A stretch of DNA of 18,092 nt from an uncultured Chitinophagaceae bacterium (GTDB taxonomy: Bacteria; Bacteroidota; Bacteroidia; Chitinophagales; Chitinophagaceae), in NCBI GenBank assembly GCA_946885665.1, contig CAMPGT010000043.1, positions 1 through 18,092 of the forward strand. Direction: 5' to 3'. The notes beneath the pieces were generated by a model. It saw nothing but the letters and a program-made list of their open reading frames with translations. It had not been told where the DNA came from and searched no databases. Shown here piece after piece: positions 1-6,131 of this stretch. Each line of letters starts with the position of its first letter. The first letter of the stretch is position 1. The position numbers were made by a program, and so were the translations under genes.

Positions 1-39
1 TCAGTGTTAAGCCGCTATTTTTGTATTATAAGTTTTTGT

Positions 40-504
40 ATGCTAAAAAGAAATTTTCTGTTCTTTTCACTTCTCGTCGTAGCGGCAGCGTGCAGCAAAA
101 ATAAGCTGGAAAGCAAACCATCCATTGAGTTAAAGCAAATGAACGGAAATGAGTTCCTGCTCGACACGATAAACCAGTTCATTCCCGACCTGGTGATGAC
201 GATTGAATACGACGATAAGGAAGGCGACCTCGGCGGCGGAACCATCACGTACGTTCGCGACCGGCTCAATATTATCCCGATACAGGATGCTGCATCTAAC
301 GATAAGGCCGACACGATAAGATCCCAGTTGCCTGAATTTCCAAAAACTTCCACAGGTGAAATGGAGATCAGGGTTCCCGGTTTATTTTTGCAGGAGGACC
401 CCGACAGAAATGACACGATGGAATTTAAAATTTATGTACAGGACGTTGCAGGTAACGTTAGCGACACCATCACCACACCTATCGTAGTTCAGAGCAAGCC
501 CTAA
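40..504 (+). CDS. small lipoprotein, Ig-like fold suspected
   Basis: Predicted 154-residue lipoprotein. The N-terminus has a basic start (MLKR), a hydrophobic stretch and a lipobox VAAAC with the modified cysteine at residue 18, so the mature protein should be lipid-anchored to the cell envelope. I chose the ATG at 40 because it gives a compact signal peptide; an in-frame GTG at 4 would add 12 residues with no benefit. The mature part is acidic and beta-rich in appearance (YDDKEGDLGGG, then FKIYVQDVAGNVSDTI near the end), which resembles a single Ig- or cadherin-like sandwich domain, but I do not recognise a named family and assign no function. It ends 28 bases before the M42 peptidase gene, which has a promoter-like element of its own in the gap. 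Confidence 0.75.
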   Translation: MLKRNFLFFSLLVVAAACSKNKLESKPSIELKQMNGNEFLLDTINQFIPDLVMTIEYDDKEGDLGGGTITYVRDRLNIIPIQDAASNDKADTIRSQLPEFPKTSTGEMEIRVPGLFLQEDPDRNDTMEFKIYVQDVAGNVSDTITTPIVVQSKP

Positions 505-511
505 TTTTCGC

Positions 512-519
512 TACTTTCG
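512..519 (+). promoter_or_regulatory. putative Bacteroidota -7 box before the M42 peptidase
   Basis: TACTTTCG differs by one base from the phylum's TAnnTTTG -7 consensus and ends 13 bases before the peptidase ATG. A second similar string, TAATTTTCG, lies just upstream at 502-510 and overlaps the lipoprotein stop. No clear -33 TTTG is visible. If real, the transcript would have a leader of only a few bases. Confidence 0.4.
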
Positions 520-532
520 CAAAAAATTTGTA

Positions 533-1639
533 ATGGCTAAAACGGTAAAGTCGCGGTCGGTGCTAACTGATCAGTCCCTTAAATTTTTAGAAAACTACAT
601 CAATAATCCGTCACCCGTAGGGTTCGAAAGCAGTGGCCAGAAATTATGGCTCGACTACGTTAAGCCGCTTGTGGATACCACAATGGTCGATCCTTACGGA
701 ACAGCGGTAGGTATCAACAATCCCAAAGCCGATTTCAAAGTGGTGATCGAGGCACATGCCGATGAAATCAGTTGGTTTGTGAACTACATCAACAACGAAG
801 GATTGATGTACCTGAAGAGAAACGGCGGCGTGGATCACCAGATAGCGCCCAGCCAGCGCGTATTTGTGCATGGCAAGAAGGGGCCCGTTAAGGCCGTATT
901 CGGATGGCCCGCGATTCACACGCGCATCAACAGCCCGGATTCAAGGGAAACGCAACCGAAGGTTGACAACCTTTTCCTCGACTGCGGGGCGAGATCAAAA
1001 AAAGAAGTGGAGGACCTGGGCATTCACATCGGGTCGGTGGTAACCTACGCGGATGGCTTCGAGCAACTGGCCTACAACCATTTGGTCGGGCGTGCATTCG
1101 ACAACCGCATCGGGGGCTTCATGATCGCCGAGGTAGCCCGCCTGCTAAAAGAAAACAAAAAAACGCTGCCATTTGGCCTCTATGTGGTAAACGCCGTGCA
1201 GGAAGAGATCGGATTACGCGGTGCAGAGATGATCGCGAGGCGCATAAAACCGAATGTGGCCATCATTACCGACGTTACCCATGATACACACACCCCGATG
1301 ATCAGCAAGGCCATTGAGGGGGATGTACTTTGCGGAAAGGGGCCCAGCCTGGCTTTTGGTCCGGCAGTACACAACAAATTGCTGGCTTTCGTGCAGGATG
1401 TTGCCGAGAAGAAGAAGATACCCGTGCAGATGCGCACCGTGTCGCGAAGCACCGGAACCGACACTGATTCGTTTGCCTACGCAAATGACGGCTGTCCTTC
1501 GGTACTTATTTCGATTCCGTTGCGTTATATGCATACCACTGTCGAGATGATCCATCGAACAGACATAGAGCAAACCGTACAGCTTATGTATGAAACGTTG
1601 TTGTCGCTTACGCCAAAAACCAATCTCAGCTACCTATGA
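533..1639 (+). CDS. M42 family metallo-aminopeptidase
   Basis: Cytosolic dinuclear-metal aminopeptidase of the M42 family (glutamyl aminopeptidase/FrvX/TET type), which removes N-terminal residues from peptides. The 368 residues match the family's usual size. Expected metal and catalytic positions are visible: H75 and D77 in EAHADEI, the bridging D190 in GRAFDNRIGG, catalytic E224 with ligand E225 in VQEEIGLRGA, D247 in ITDVTHD and H334 in RYMHTTVEMIH. There is no signal peptide. M42 enzymes commonly assemble as dodecameric tetrahedral particles; that is family knowledge, not visible here. The ATG at 533 follows a -7-like element. The TGA stop overlaps the start of the next small gene (ATGA at 1636-1639), which implies translational coupling. 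The exact substrate preference cannot be read from the sequence. Confidence 0.95.
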   Translation: MAKTVKSRSVLTDQSLKFLENYINNPSPVGFESSGQKLWLDYVKPLVDTTMVDPYGTAVGINNPKADFKVVIEAHADEISWFVNYINNEGLMYLKRNGGVDHQIAPSQRVFVHGKKGPVKAVFGWPAIHTRINSPDSRETQPKVDNLFLDCGARSKKEVEDLGIHIGSVVTYADGFEQLAYNHLVGRAFDNRIGGFMIAEVARLLKENKKTLPFGLYVVNAVQEEIGLRGAEMIARRIKPNVAIITDVTHDTHTPMISKAIEGDVLCGKGPSLAFGPAVHNKLLAFVQDVAEKKKIPVQMRTVSRSTGTDTDSFAYANDGCPSVLISIPLRYMHTTVEMIHRTDIEQTVQLMYETLLSLTPKTNLSYL

Positions 1640-1800
1640 GTTTAGGCACCATATTGCTGTATGTTGATCCGGGCAGCGGAAGCTACCTGGTGCAGATGAT
1701 CATTGCGGCGATATTGGGAGCGATATTTTATTTTAAGTCGGCATGGTGGAGGATAAGGTCATTTTTTACGCGGAAAAAGGACAAGCGGGATGAGGTTTAG
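1636..1800 (+). CDS. 54-residue membrane microprotein with DPGSGSYL motif
   Basis: The translation starts MSLGTILLYVDPGSGSYLVQ, continues with a single hydrophobic segment at about residues 19-33, and ends in a strongly basic tail (WWRIRSFFTRKKDKRDEV). This suggests one membrane-spanning helix with a cytoplasmic positive C-terminus. Its ATG overlaps the peptidase stop as ATGA, which strongly supports translation. From memory, similar small proteins (Y[LV]DPG[ST]GS followed by a hydrophobic helix and a basic WR tail) occur in many bacteria beside methyltransferases like the one downstream; the function is not known to me. It is too short for common ORF length cut-offs and is easily missed. The next gene starts 123 bases away, with repeats in between. 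Confidence 0.8.
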   Translation: MSLGTILLYVDPGSGSYLVQMIIAAILGAIFYFKSAWWRIRSFFTRKKDKRDEV

Positions 1801-1820
1801 CGTGTGAAGGTTGCTGATGG

Positions 1821-1860
1821 TCCACCCCCGGCGCTTCGCGCCACCCCCGCCAGCGGGGGA
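1821..1860 (-). repeat. 40-bp double-hairpin REP-like element, copy 1
   Basis: On the minus strand this block is identical, 40 of 40 bases, to the copy at 4373-4412. It contains two adjacent palindromes: CCCCCGCTGGCGGGGG and GGCGCGAAGCGCC (5-bp stem, GAA loop), followed by GGGGGTGGA. It lies between the microprotein stop and the methyltransferase start, so an apparent GTG start at 1804 for the latter reads through this repeat and is spurious. Confidence 0.9.
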
Positions 1861-1865
1861 TACGG

Positions 1866-1914
1866 ATTGCCGATTGCCTATTGCCTATTGCCCATTGCCC
1901 ATTGCCCATCGTTA
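1866..1914 (-). repeat. 7-bp tandem repeat array, about six units
   Basis: Read on the plus strand the units are ATTGCCG, ATTGCCT twice and ATTGCCC three times (1866-1907), then a diverged unit. On the minus strand these are CGGCAAT, AGGCAAT and GGGCAAT, preceded by GGGTAAC. Four GGG tracts on the minus strand have loops of 7, 4 and 4 bases. The array touches the REP-like block at 1821-1860 in the same relative order seen at 4307-4412. Confidence 0.9.
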
Positions 1915-1923
1915 CCCATTCAC

Positions 1924-3294
1924 ATGCCATCTCATCTCTTCCATCCATCTTCTTTCAGGGACCCTTCGGGGTTTATCTTCCGGCATGAAGGCAGATACTA
2001 CCGGCAGGTGAACCGCAGCTACGCCGCCGATTACGACCTGCTGATGAACTCCGGCCTTTACGAAGCGCTCACCGCAAAGCAGATGCTCATCCCGCACCGG
2101 GACGTCAACCAGCCGGTAGCAGACCCTGCAAACGCTTACAAGACGCTCGAGCCCGAGCAGGTACCCTTCATCACCTATCCTTACGAATGGTGTTACGGTC
2201 AGTTCAGGGATGCCGCACTGCTCACGCTAAATGTGCAGCGCACGGCAATGCAGCACGGCATGGTCATCAAGGATGCCACGCCGTTCAACATTCAGTTCCA
2301 CAAGGGGCGCCCCGTCTTCATCGACACGCTTTCTTTTGAAAAATATGATGAAACCAAACCGTGGGTGGCTTACAGGCAATTCTGCAATTTGTTTTTATTT
2401 CCGCTGTACCTCGAATATTACCTGAAAACGGACATTCAAAAAATAATGATCGCTTATCCCGAAGGCATTCCTGTTGATATCACCTCGAAGCTGCTGCCGT
2501 TAAAAAGCAGCCTGAGCCTTGGGGTGTGGCTGCATGTTTATCTTCAAAATACAGTAACAAGAAATTCCCGAACGAACCGGGACACCGAAAAATTCAGCAG
2601 GAAAAAATTGCTGCAACTCATCAGCCATCTTGAAGGAACAATTCAGAACCTGAATGGCCGCGCCGCAAAATCCGAATGGTCCGACTATTATGAAACATCC
2701 ATTATCGGGAAAGATTACCTGGCAGCCAAGGAGCAAATTTTTCGCGAATTCCTTCAACATTTTACCGCCTCCACCGCACTCGATCTCGGCGCGAACGATG
2801 GATATTTTTCGAAGATCATGCTGGAGGCAGGCATGAACGTTGTCGCTGCCGATAGCGACAGCAGAAGCATCAGCAAACTTTATAACAACGTAAAAAACAA
2901 TGCCTATGCTAACTTACTTCCAGTTGTTGTTGATACTGCCAATCCCACTCCCGCCATCGGTTTCAGGAACCGGGAGCGTGCCTCGTTCCATGAAAGAGTG
3001 AAGACGGAACTAGTGGCGGCGCTGGCGGTTGTGCATCACCTGGTGATTGGCCGCAACATTTCATTGCGGGCACTTGCCAATTATTTGGGAGAGATAACGG
3101 AAAGGTGGCTGATTGTTGAATGGGTGCCACGTGAAGATGAGAAAGTGCAGCAGATGCTGGCGAGCCGTAAAGATGTATTCGGTGATTACACGTTAACCAT
3201 CTTCGAGGAATCCTTTGCCGAATATTTCAACATTGTGAAAAGCGAAAAAGCGGGTACAACGCCGCGCATCATATACCTCATGGAAAAGAGGTAA
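1924..3294 (+). CDS. two-domain protein with C-terminal class I SAM-dependent methyltransferase
   Basis: 456 residues from the ATG at 1924. I reject a longer start at 1804 because the extra 40 residues are encoded by the repeats. The C-terminal half (from about residue 255) is a Rossmann methyltransferase: motif [13 protein letters not shown] at 285-296, acidic residues D310 and D312 after strand 2, DTANPTP at 337-343 and ALAVVHHL at 367-374. The N-terminal half (about 10-250) begins RDPSGFIF and [16 protein letters not shown] and contains [14 protein letters not shown] and VFIDTLSFE, strongly conserved features of this architecture in my memory. D117-x4-N122 and D134 are spaced like the catalytic loop and metal-binding residues of aminoglycoside-phosphotransferase-like kinases; that resemblance is inference. 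Related proteins are sometimes called NoeA-related. Substrate unknown; probably cytoplasmic, perhaps working with the membrane microprotein upstream. Confidence 0.85.
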   Translation: MPSHLFHPSSFRDPSGFIFRHEGRYYRQVNRSYAADYDLLMNSGLYEALTAKQMLIPHRDVNQPVADPANAYKTLEPEQVPFITYPYEWCYGQFRDAALLTLNVQRTAMQHGMVIKDATPFNIQFHKGRPVFIDTLSFEKYDETKPWVAYRQFCNLFLFPLYLEYYLKTDIQKIMIAYPEGIPVDITSKLLPLKSSLSLGVWLHVYLQNTVTRNSRTNRDTEKFSRKKLLQLISHLEGTIQNLNGRAAKSEWSDYYETSIIGKDYLAAKEQIFREFLQHFTASTALDLGANDGYFSKIMLEAGMNVVAADSDSRSISKLYNNVKNNAYANLLPVVVDTANPTPAIGFRNRERASFHERVKTELVAALAVVHHLVIGRNISLRALANYLGEITERWLIVEWVPREDEKVQQMLASRKDVFGDYTLTIFEESFAEYFNIVKSEKAGTTPRIIYLMEKR

Positions 3295-3301
3295 TATTTA
3301 A

Positions 3302-3309
3302 TACTTTTG
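3302..3309 (+). promoter_or_regulatory. Bacteroidota -7 box (TACTTTTG) before bioB
   Basis: TACTTTTG is an exact match to TAnnTTTG, placed 17 bases before the bioB ATG. A convincing -33 TTTG is not visible. The implied leader is about ten bases. It separates bioB transcription from the methyltransferase gene ending at 3294. Confidence 0.5.
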
Positions 3310-3326
3310 CCCCTAAACATTTGTGT

Positions 3327-4310
3327 ATGACCCAAGGCCTAAGGAACGACTGGACAATAGAAGAAATCAATGAAATTTATCATCAGCCCTTACTGGAACT
3401 GGTTTTCCGCGCCGCCGGAGTACACAGGCAATATAACGACACAGGCGAAGTGCAGGTGTGCACGCTTCTCTCGATCAAGACGGGTGGGTGCTCGGAAGAT
3501 TGTGCGTACTGTCCGCAGGCCGCACGCTACAACACAGGGGTAAACGTGCAGGCGCTCATGAAAAAAGAAGAAGTGCTCGAGTATGCCAGGAAGGCGAAAG
3601 AAGCCGGATCCACGCGTTTTTGCATGGGTGCGGCCTGGAGGGAGGTGCGTGATAACCGCGACTTCGACAAAGTGATAGATATGGTGAAAGGCGTGAACGA
3701 AATGGGAATGGAGGTATGCTGCACTTTGGGCATGCTGAATGAGGGGCAGGCCGAAAGGCTGGCCGAAGCGGGGCTTTATGCCTACAATCACAACCTGGAT
3801 ACTTCCCCGGAATACTACAACGAAATTATCACCACGCGTACATACGATGACCGTTTACGCACACTCGATAATGTGAGGAAGGCAGGTGTTACCGTTTGTT
3901 GCGGTGGCATTATCGGGCTCGGCGAAAAGCACGAAGACAGGATAAAGATGCTGCACACGTTGGCAACGCTTCCCGAACATCCGGAAAGTGTTCCGATCAA
4001 TGCGCTTGTGGCGATTAAAGGAACGCCGCTTGCCGAGCAGCCAAAAGTGGATGTGTGGGACATGGTAAGGATGATCGCGACTGCGCGTATACTGATGCCC
4101 GCCACCATGGTTCGGTTGAGTGCCGGCCGTGCGGAAATGAGCGTGGCCGAACAGACGTTGTGTTTTATGGCCGGTGCGAATTCAATATTTGCGGGAGAGA
4201 AACTGCTCACCACGCCCAATCCTTCTTTTGATGATGATATGAAGATGTTCGACATGCTGGGATTGAAGCCCAGGGAAGCGTTCAAAGATGAGAAGGAAGC
4301 GGTTGCGTGA
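3327..4310 (+). CDS. bioB: biotin synthase
   Basis: Radical SAM enzyme that inserts sulfur into dethiobiotin in the last step of biotin synthesis. The radical SAM cluster motif is C55-x3-C59-x2-C62 ([12 protein letters not shown]). Ligands of the second, [2Fe-2S], cluster align by motif with the E. coli enzyme: C99 (RFCMGAAW), C131 (EVCCTLG), C191 ([11 protein letters not shown]) and R263 (MVRLSAGR). The end carries the typical [20 protein letters not shown] block. The length of 327 residues is normal. I start at the ATG at 3327; a TTG two codons earlier is less likely. No other biotin gene is in the window, so it stands alone behind its own -7 box. The TGA stop lies inside the first unit of a 7-bp tandem repeat, and two cysteines are doubled (CC) at the ligand positions. 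Confidence 0.97.
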   Translation: MTQGLRNDWTIEEINEIYHQPLLELVFRAAGVHRQYNDTGEVQVCTLLSIKTGGCSEDCAYCPQAARYNTGVNVQALMKKEEVLEYARKAKEAGSTRFCMGAAWREVRDNRDFDKVIDMVKGVNEMGMEVCCTLGMLNEGQAERLAEAGLYAYNHNLDTSPEYYNEIITTRTYDDRLRTLDNVRKAGVTVCCGGIIGLGEKHEDRIKMLHTLATLPEHPESVPINALVAIKGTPLAEQPKVDVWDMVRMIATARILMPATMVRLSAGRAEMSVAEQTLCFMAGANSIFAGEKLLTTPNPSFDDDMKMFDMLGLKPREAFKDEKEAVA

Positions 4311-4369
4311 AACGTGAAACGTGAAACGGGAGACGGGAAACGGGAGACGGGAGACGGGAAACGGGAGAC
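4307..4369 (+). repeat. 7-bp tandem repeat array, nine units
   Basis: Nine contiguous 7-bp units: GTGAAAC three times, then GGGAGAC, GGGAAAC, GGGAGAC, GGGAGAC, GGGAAAC, GGGAGAC. The first unit contains the bioB TGA stop. Six consecutive GGG tracts separated by four bases (4328-4365) fit the canonical G-quadruplex rule. It directly precedes a copy of the 40-bp REP-like block. Confidence 0.95.
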
Positions 4370-4372
4370 GTG

Positions 4373-4412
4373 TCCCCCGCTGGCGGGGGTGGCGCGAAGC
4401 GCCGGGGGTGGA
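4373..4412 (+). repeat. 40-bp double-hairpin REP-like element, copy 2
   Basis: Exact inverted copy of 1821-1860. It contains CCCCCGCTGGCGGGGG then GGCGCGAAGCGCC and ends GGGGGTGGA. There is no T-run after the stems, so it is not an intrinsic terminator of the usual kind, though it could stabilise the bioB mRNA 3' end. It is followed by an AT-rich stretch with TTTAAC and TTTTTAAC at 4427-4440, related to the TTTTAAC repeats at 8844 and 11466. Confidence 0.93.
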
Positions 4413-4453
4413 CAACCAGCAAAGACTTTAACTTTTTAACTTATATCACATAA

Positions 4454-6088
4454 ATGTTCCCTTCAATAAAGCCTGATCAAACAGTATCCTGGAATAAGCT
4501 AAAAGCTCATTATCAATCCGCGAAGCAATGGCACCTCAGGCAATTGTTTAAAGACGATCCGAAACGCTTCGAAAAATTCTCCATCAAAGAAGGCGACATC
4601 CTCGTCGACTACTCCAAAAACATCATCACCGACGAAACACTCGACATCCTGCTGCAACTGGCCGATGAATGTAAAGTGAAGGAAGCCATCAACAGCATGT
4701 TCGAAGGCGAAAAGATCAATAAAGCCGAAGGACGCCAGGTTCTGCACACAGCCCTCCGCAACTTTTCCGGCGAACCGGTGTACGCCAACGGCGAAGATGT
4801 AATGCCGGAGGTGCACGCTGTGAACAAGCAGATGAAAGCGTTCGCGAACAAAGTTCATAGCGGTGAATGGAAAGGATACTCCGGCAAAAAAATAAAATAC
4901 ATCGTTAACATCGGTATCGGCGGAAGTGACCTCGGTCCGTACATGGTCACAGAAGCCCTTAAGCCGTATTGGATCGAAGGTATCCAAACGTATTTCGTTT
5001 CGAATGTTGATGCCACGCAAATTATCGAAACACTGAAGAAGCTGGACGCCGAAGAGACGCTTTTTCTCATCGCTTCCAAAACTTTCACCACACAGGAAAC
5101 GATGACGAACGCGCATGCCGCAAGAAAATGGTTCCTCAACTACGGTGCTGAAAAAGACATTCCGAAACACTTCGTGGCCCTTTCGACCAATGAAAAAGAA
5201 GTGTCGAAATTCGGCATCGATAAACAGAACATGTTTGTATTCTGGGATTGGGTGGGAGGAAGATATTCTTTGTGGAGCGCCATCGGGTTGTCCATTGTGC
5301 TGACGATAGGATACGACAACTATGAACAGATGCTTCGCGGCGCCTATGCCACCGACAATCATTTTCGCCATACGCCATTCAGAAAGAACATACCCGTTAT
5401 GCTGGCCCTCATCGGTATCTGGTACACCGATTTCTTTGGCACGCAAACAGAGGCCATCCTGCCATACGACCAATACCTGCATCGCTTTCCCGCTTACTTC
5501 CAGCAGGGAAACATGGAAAGCAACGGAAAGTCGGTTGACCGTAACGGCGAAAAGGTCACCTATTCCACGGGTCCGGTGATATGGGGCGAACCCGGCACCA
5601 ACGGACAGCATGCCTTTTACCAGTTGCTGCACCAGGGAACCGTGATGGTACCCTGCGATTTCATCGCCCCTGCTATCAGCCACAATCCTCTCGGCGACCA
5701 GCACGTGAAGCTGCTATCTAATTTCTTCGCCCAAACCGAGGCTTTGATGAATGGTAAAACCACCGATGAAAATGAAGAAGATGCGCAAAAAGATGCGAAA
5801 TCCGCTCCTTACAAATATTTTGCCGGCAACAAGCCCACCAACTCCATCCTGGTAAAACAGATAACCCCTTACACTCTTGGCCAATTAATTGCTTTATATG
5901 AGCATAAGATATTTGTACAAGGTATAATATGGAATATCTTTAGCTTCGACCAATGGGGAGTGGAACTGGGCAAGGCGCTGGCCAATAAGATCCTTCCGGA
6001 ACTTGAAAGCACGGCAACCGTCGATACTCACGACTGCTCAACCAATGGCCTGATTAATACGTTTAAGATAATGAGGACGAACAATTAA
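4454..6088 (+). CDS. pgi: glucose-6-phosphate isomerase
   Basis: Cytosolic isomerase converting glucose 6-phosphate and fructose 6-phosphate in glycolysis and gluconeogenesis. The 544 residues are the long, E. coli/eukaryote-like type. Visible signature blocks: [11 protein letters not shown] (152-162), phosphate-binding SKTFTTQET (208-216), [14 protein letters not shown] (267-280), [10 protein letters not shown] with catalytic E355, [11 protein letters not shown] with H386, and WGVELGK with K507. The ATG at 4454 follows the repeat region by about 13 bases. It has no obvious operon partner: upstream are repeats, downstream the metallopeptidase starts 43 bases later with no clear terminator between, so read-through is possible. 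A long antisense open frame across this gene is a composition artefact. Confidence 0.98.
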   Translation: MFPSIKPDQTVSWNKLKAHYQSAKQWHLRQLFKDDPKRFEKFSIKEGDILVDYSKNIITDETLDILLQLADECKVKEAINSMFEGEKINKAEGRQVLHTALRNFSGEPVYANGEDVMPEVHAVNKQMKAFANKVHSGEWKGYSGKKIKYIVNIGIGGSDLGPYMVTEALKPYWIEGIQTYFVSNVDATQIIETLKKLDAEETLFLIASKTFTTQETMTNAHAARKWFLNYGAEKDIPKHFVALSTNEKEVSKFGIDKQNMFVFWDWVGGRYSLWSAIGLSIVLTIGYDNYEQMLRGAYATDNHFRHTPFRKNIPVMLALIGIWYTDFFGTQTEAILPYDQYLHRFPAYFQQGNMESNGKSVDRNGEKVTYSTGPVIWGEPGTNGQHAFYQLLHQGTVMVPCDFIAPAISHNPLGDQHVKLLSNFFAQTEALMNGKTTDENEEDAQKDAKSAPYKYFAGNKPTNSILVKQITPYTLGQLIALYEHKIFVQGIIWNIFSFDQWGVELGKALANKILPELESTATVDTHDCSTNGLINTFKIMRTNN

Positions 6089-6131
6089 ACTTTTGTCTGG
6101 ACGTTTTCGCTTATTTCAACATCATAAACCT

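Noticed and set aside
1804..1923. N-terminal extension of the methyltransferase from GTG 1804
   Set aside because: The 40 residues are a translation of the REP-like block and 7-bp array; the family N-terminus starts just after the ATG at 1924.
4307..4369. CRISPR array
   Set aside because: Units are 7 bp with no spacers and no cas genes nearby; this is a tandem minisatellite.
4373..4412. Intrinsic terminators formed by the 40-bp block
   Set aside because: Strong stems but no T-run on either strand at any of the three copies.
4499..5704. 401-codon open frame antisense to pgi
   Set aside because: It lies wholly opposite a well-conserved gene with all catalytic residues. Its translation shows no family features and reflects codon bias of the sense gene.
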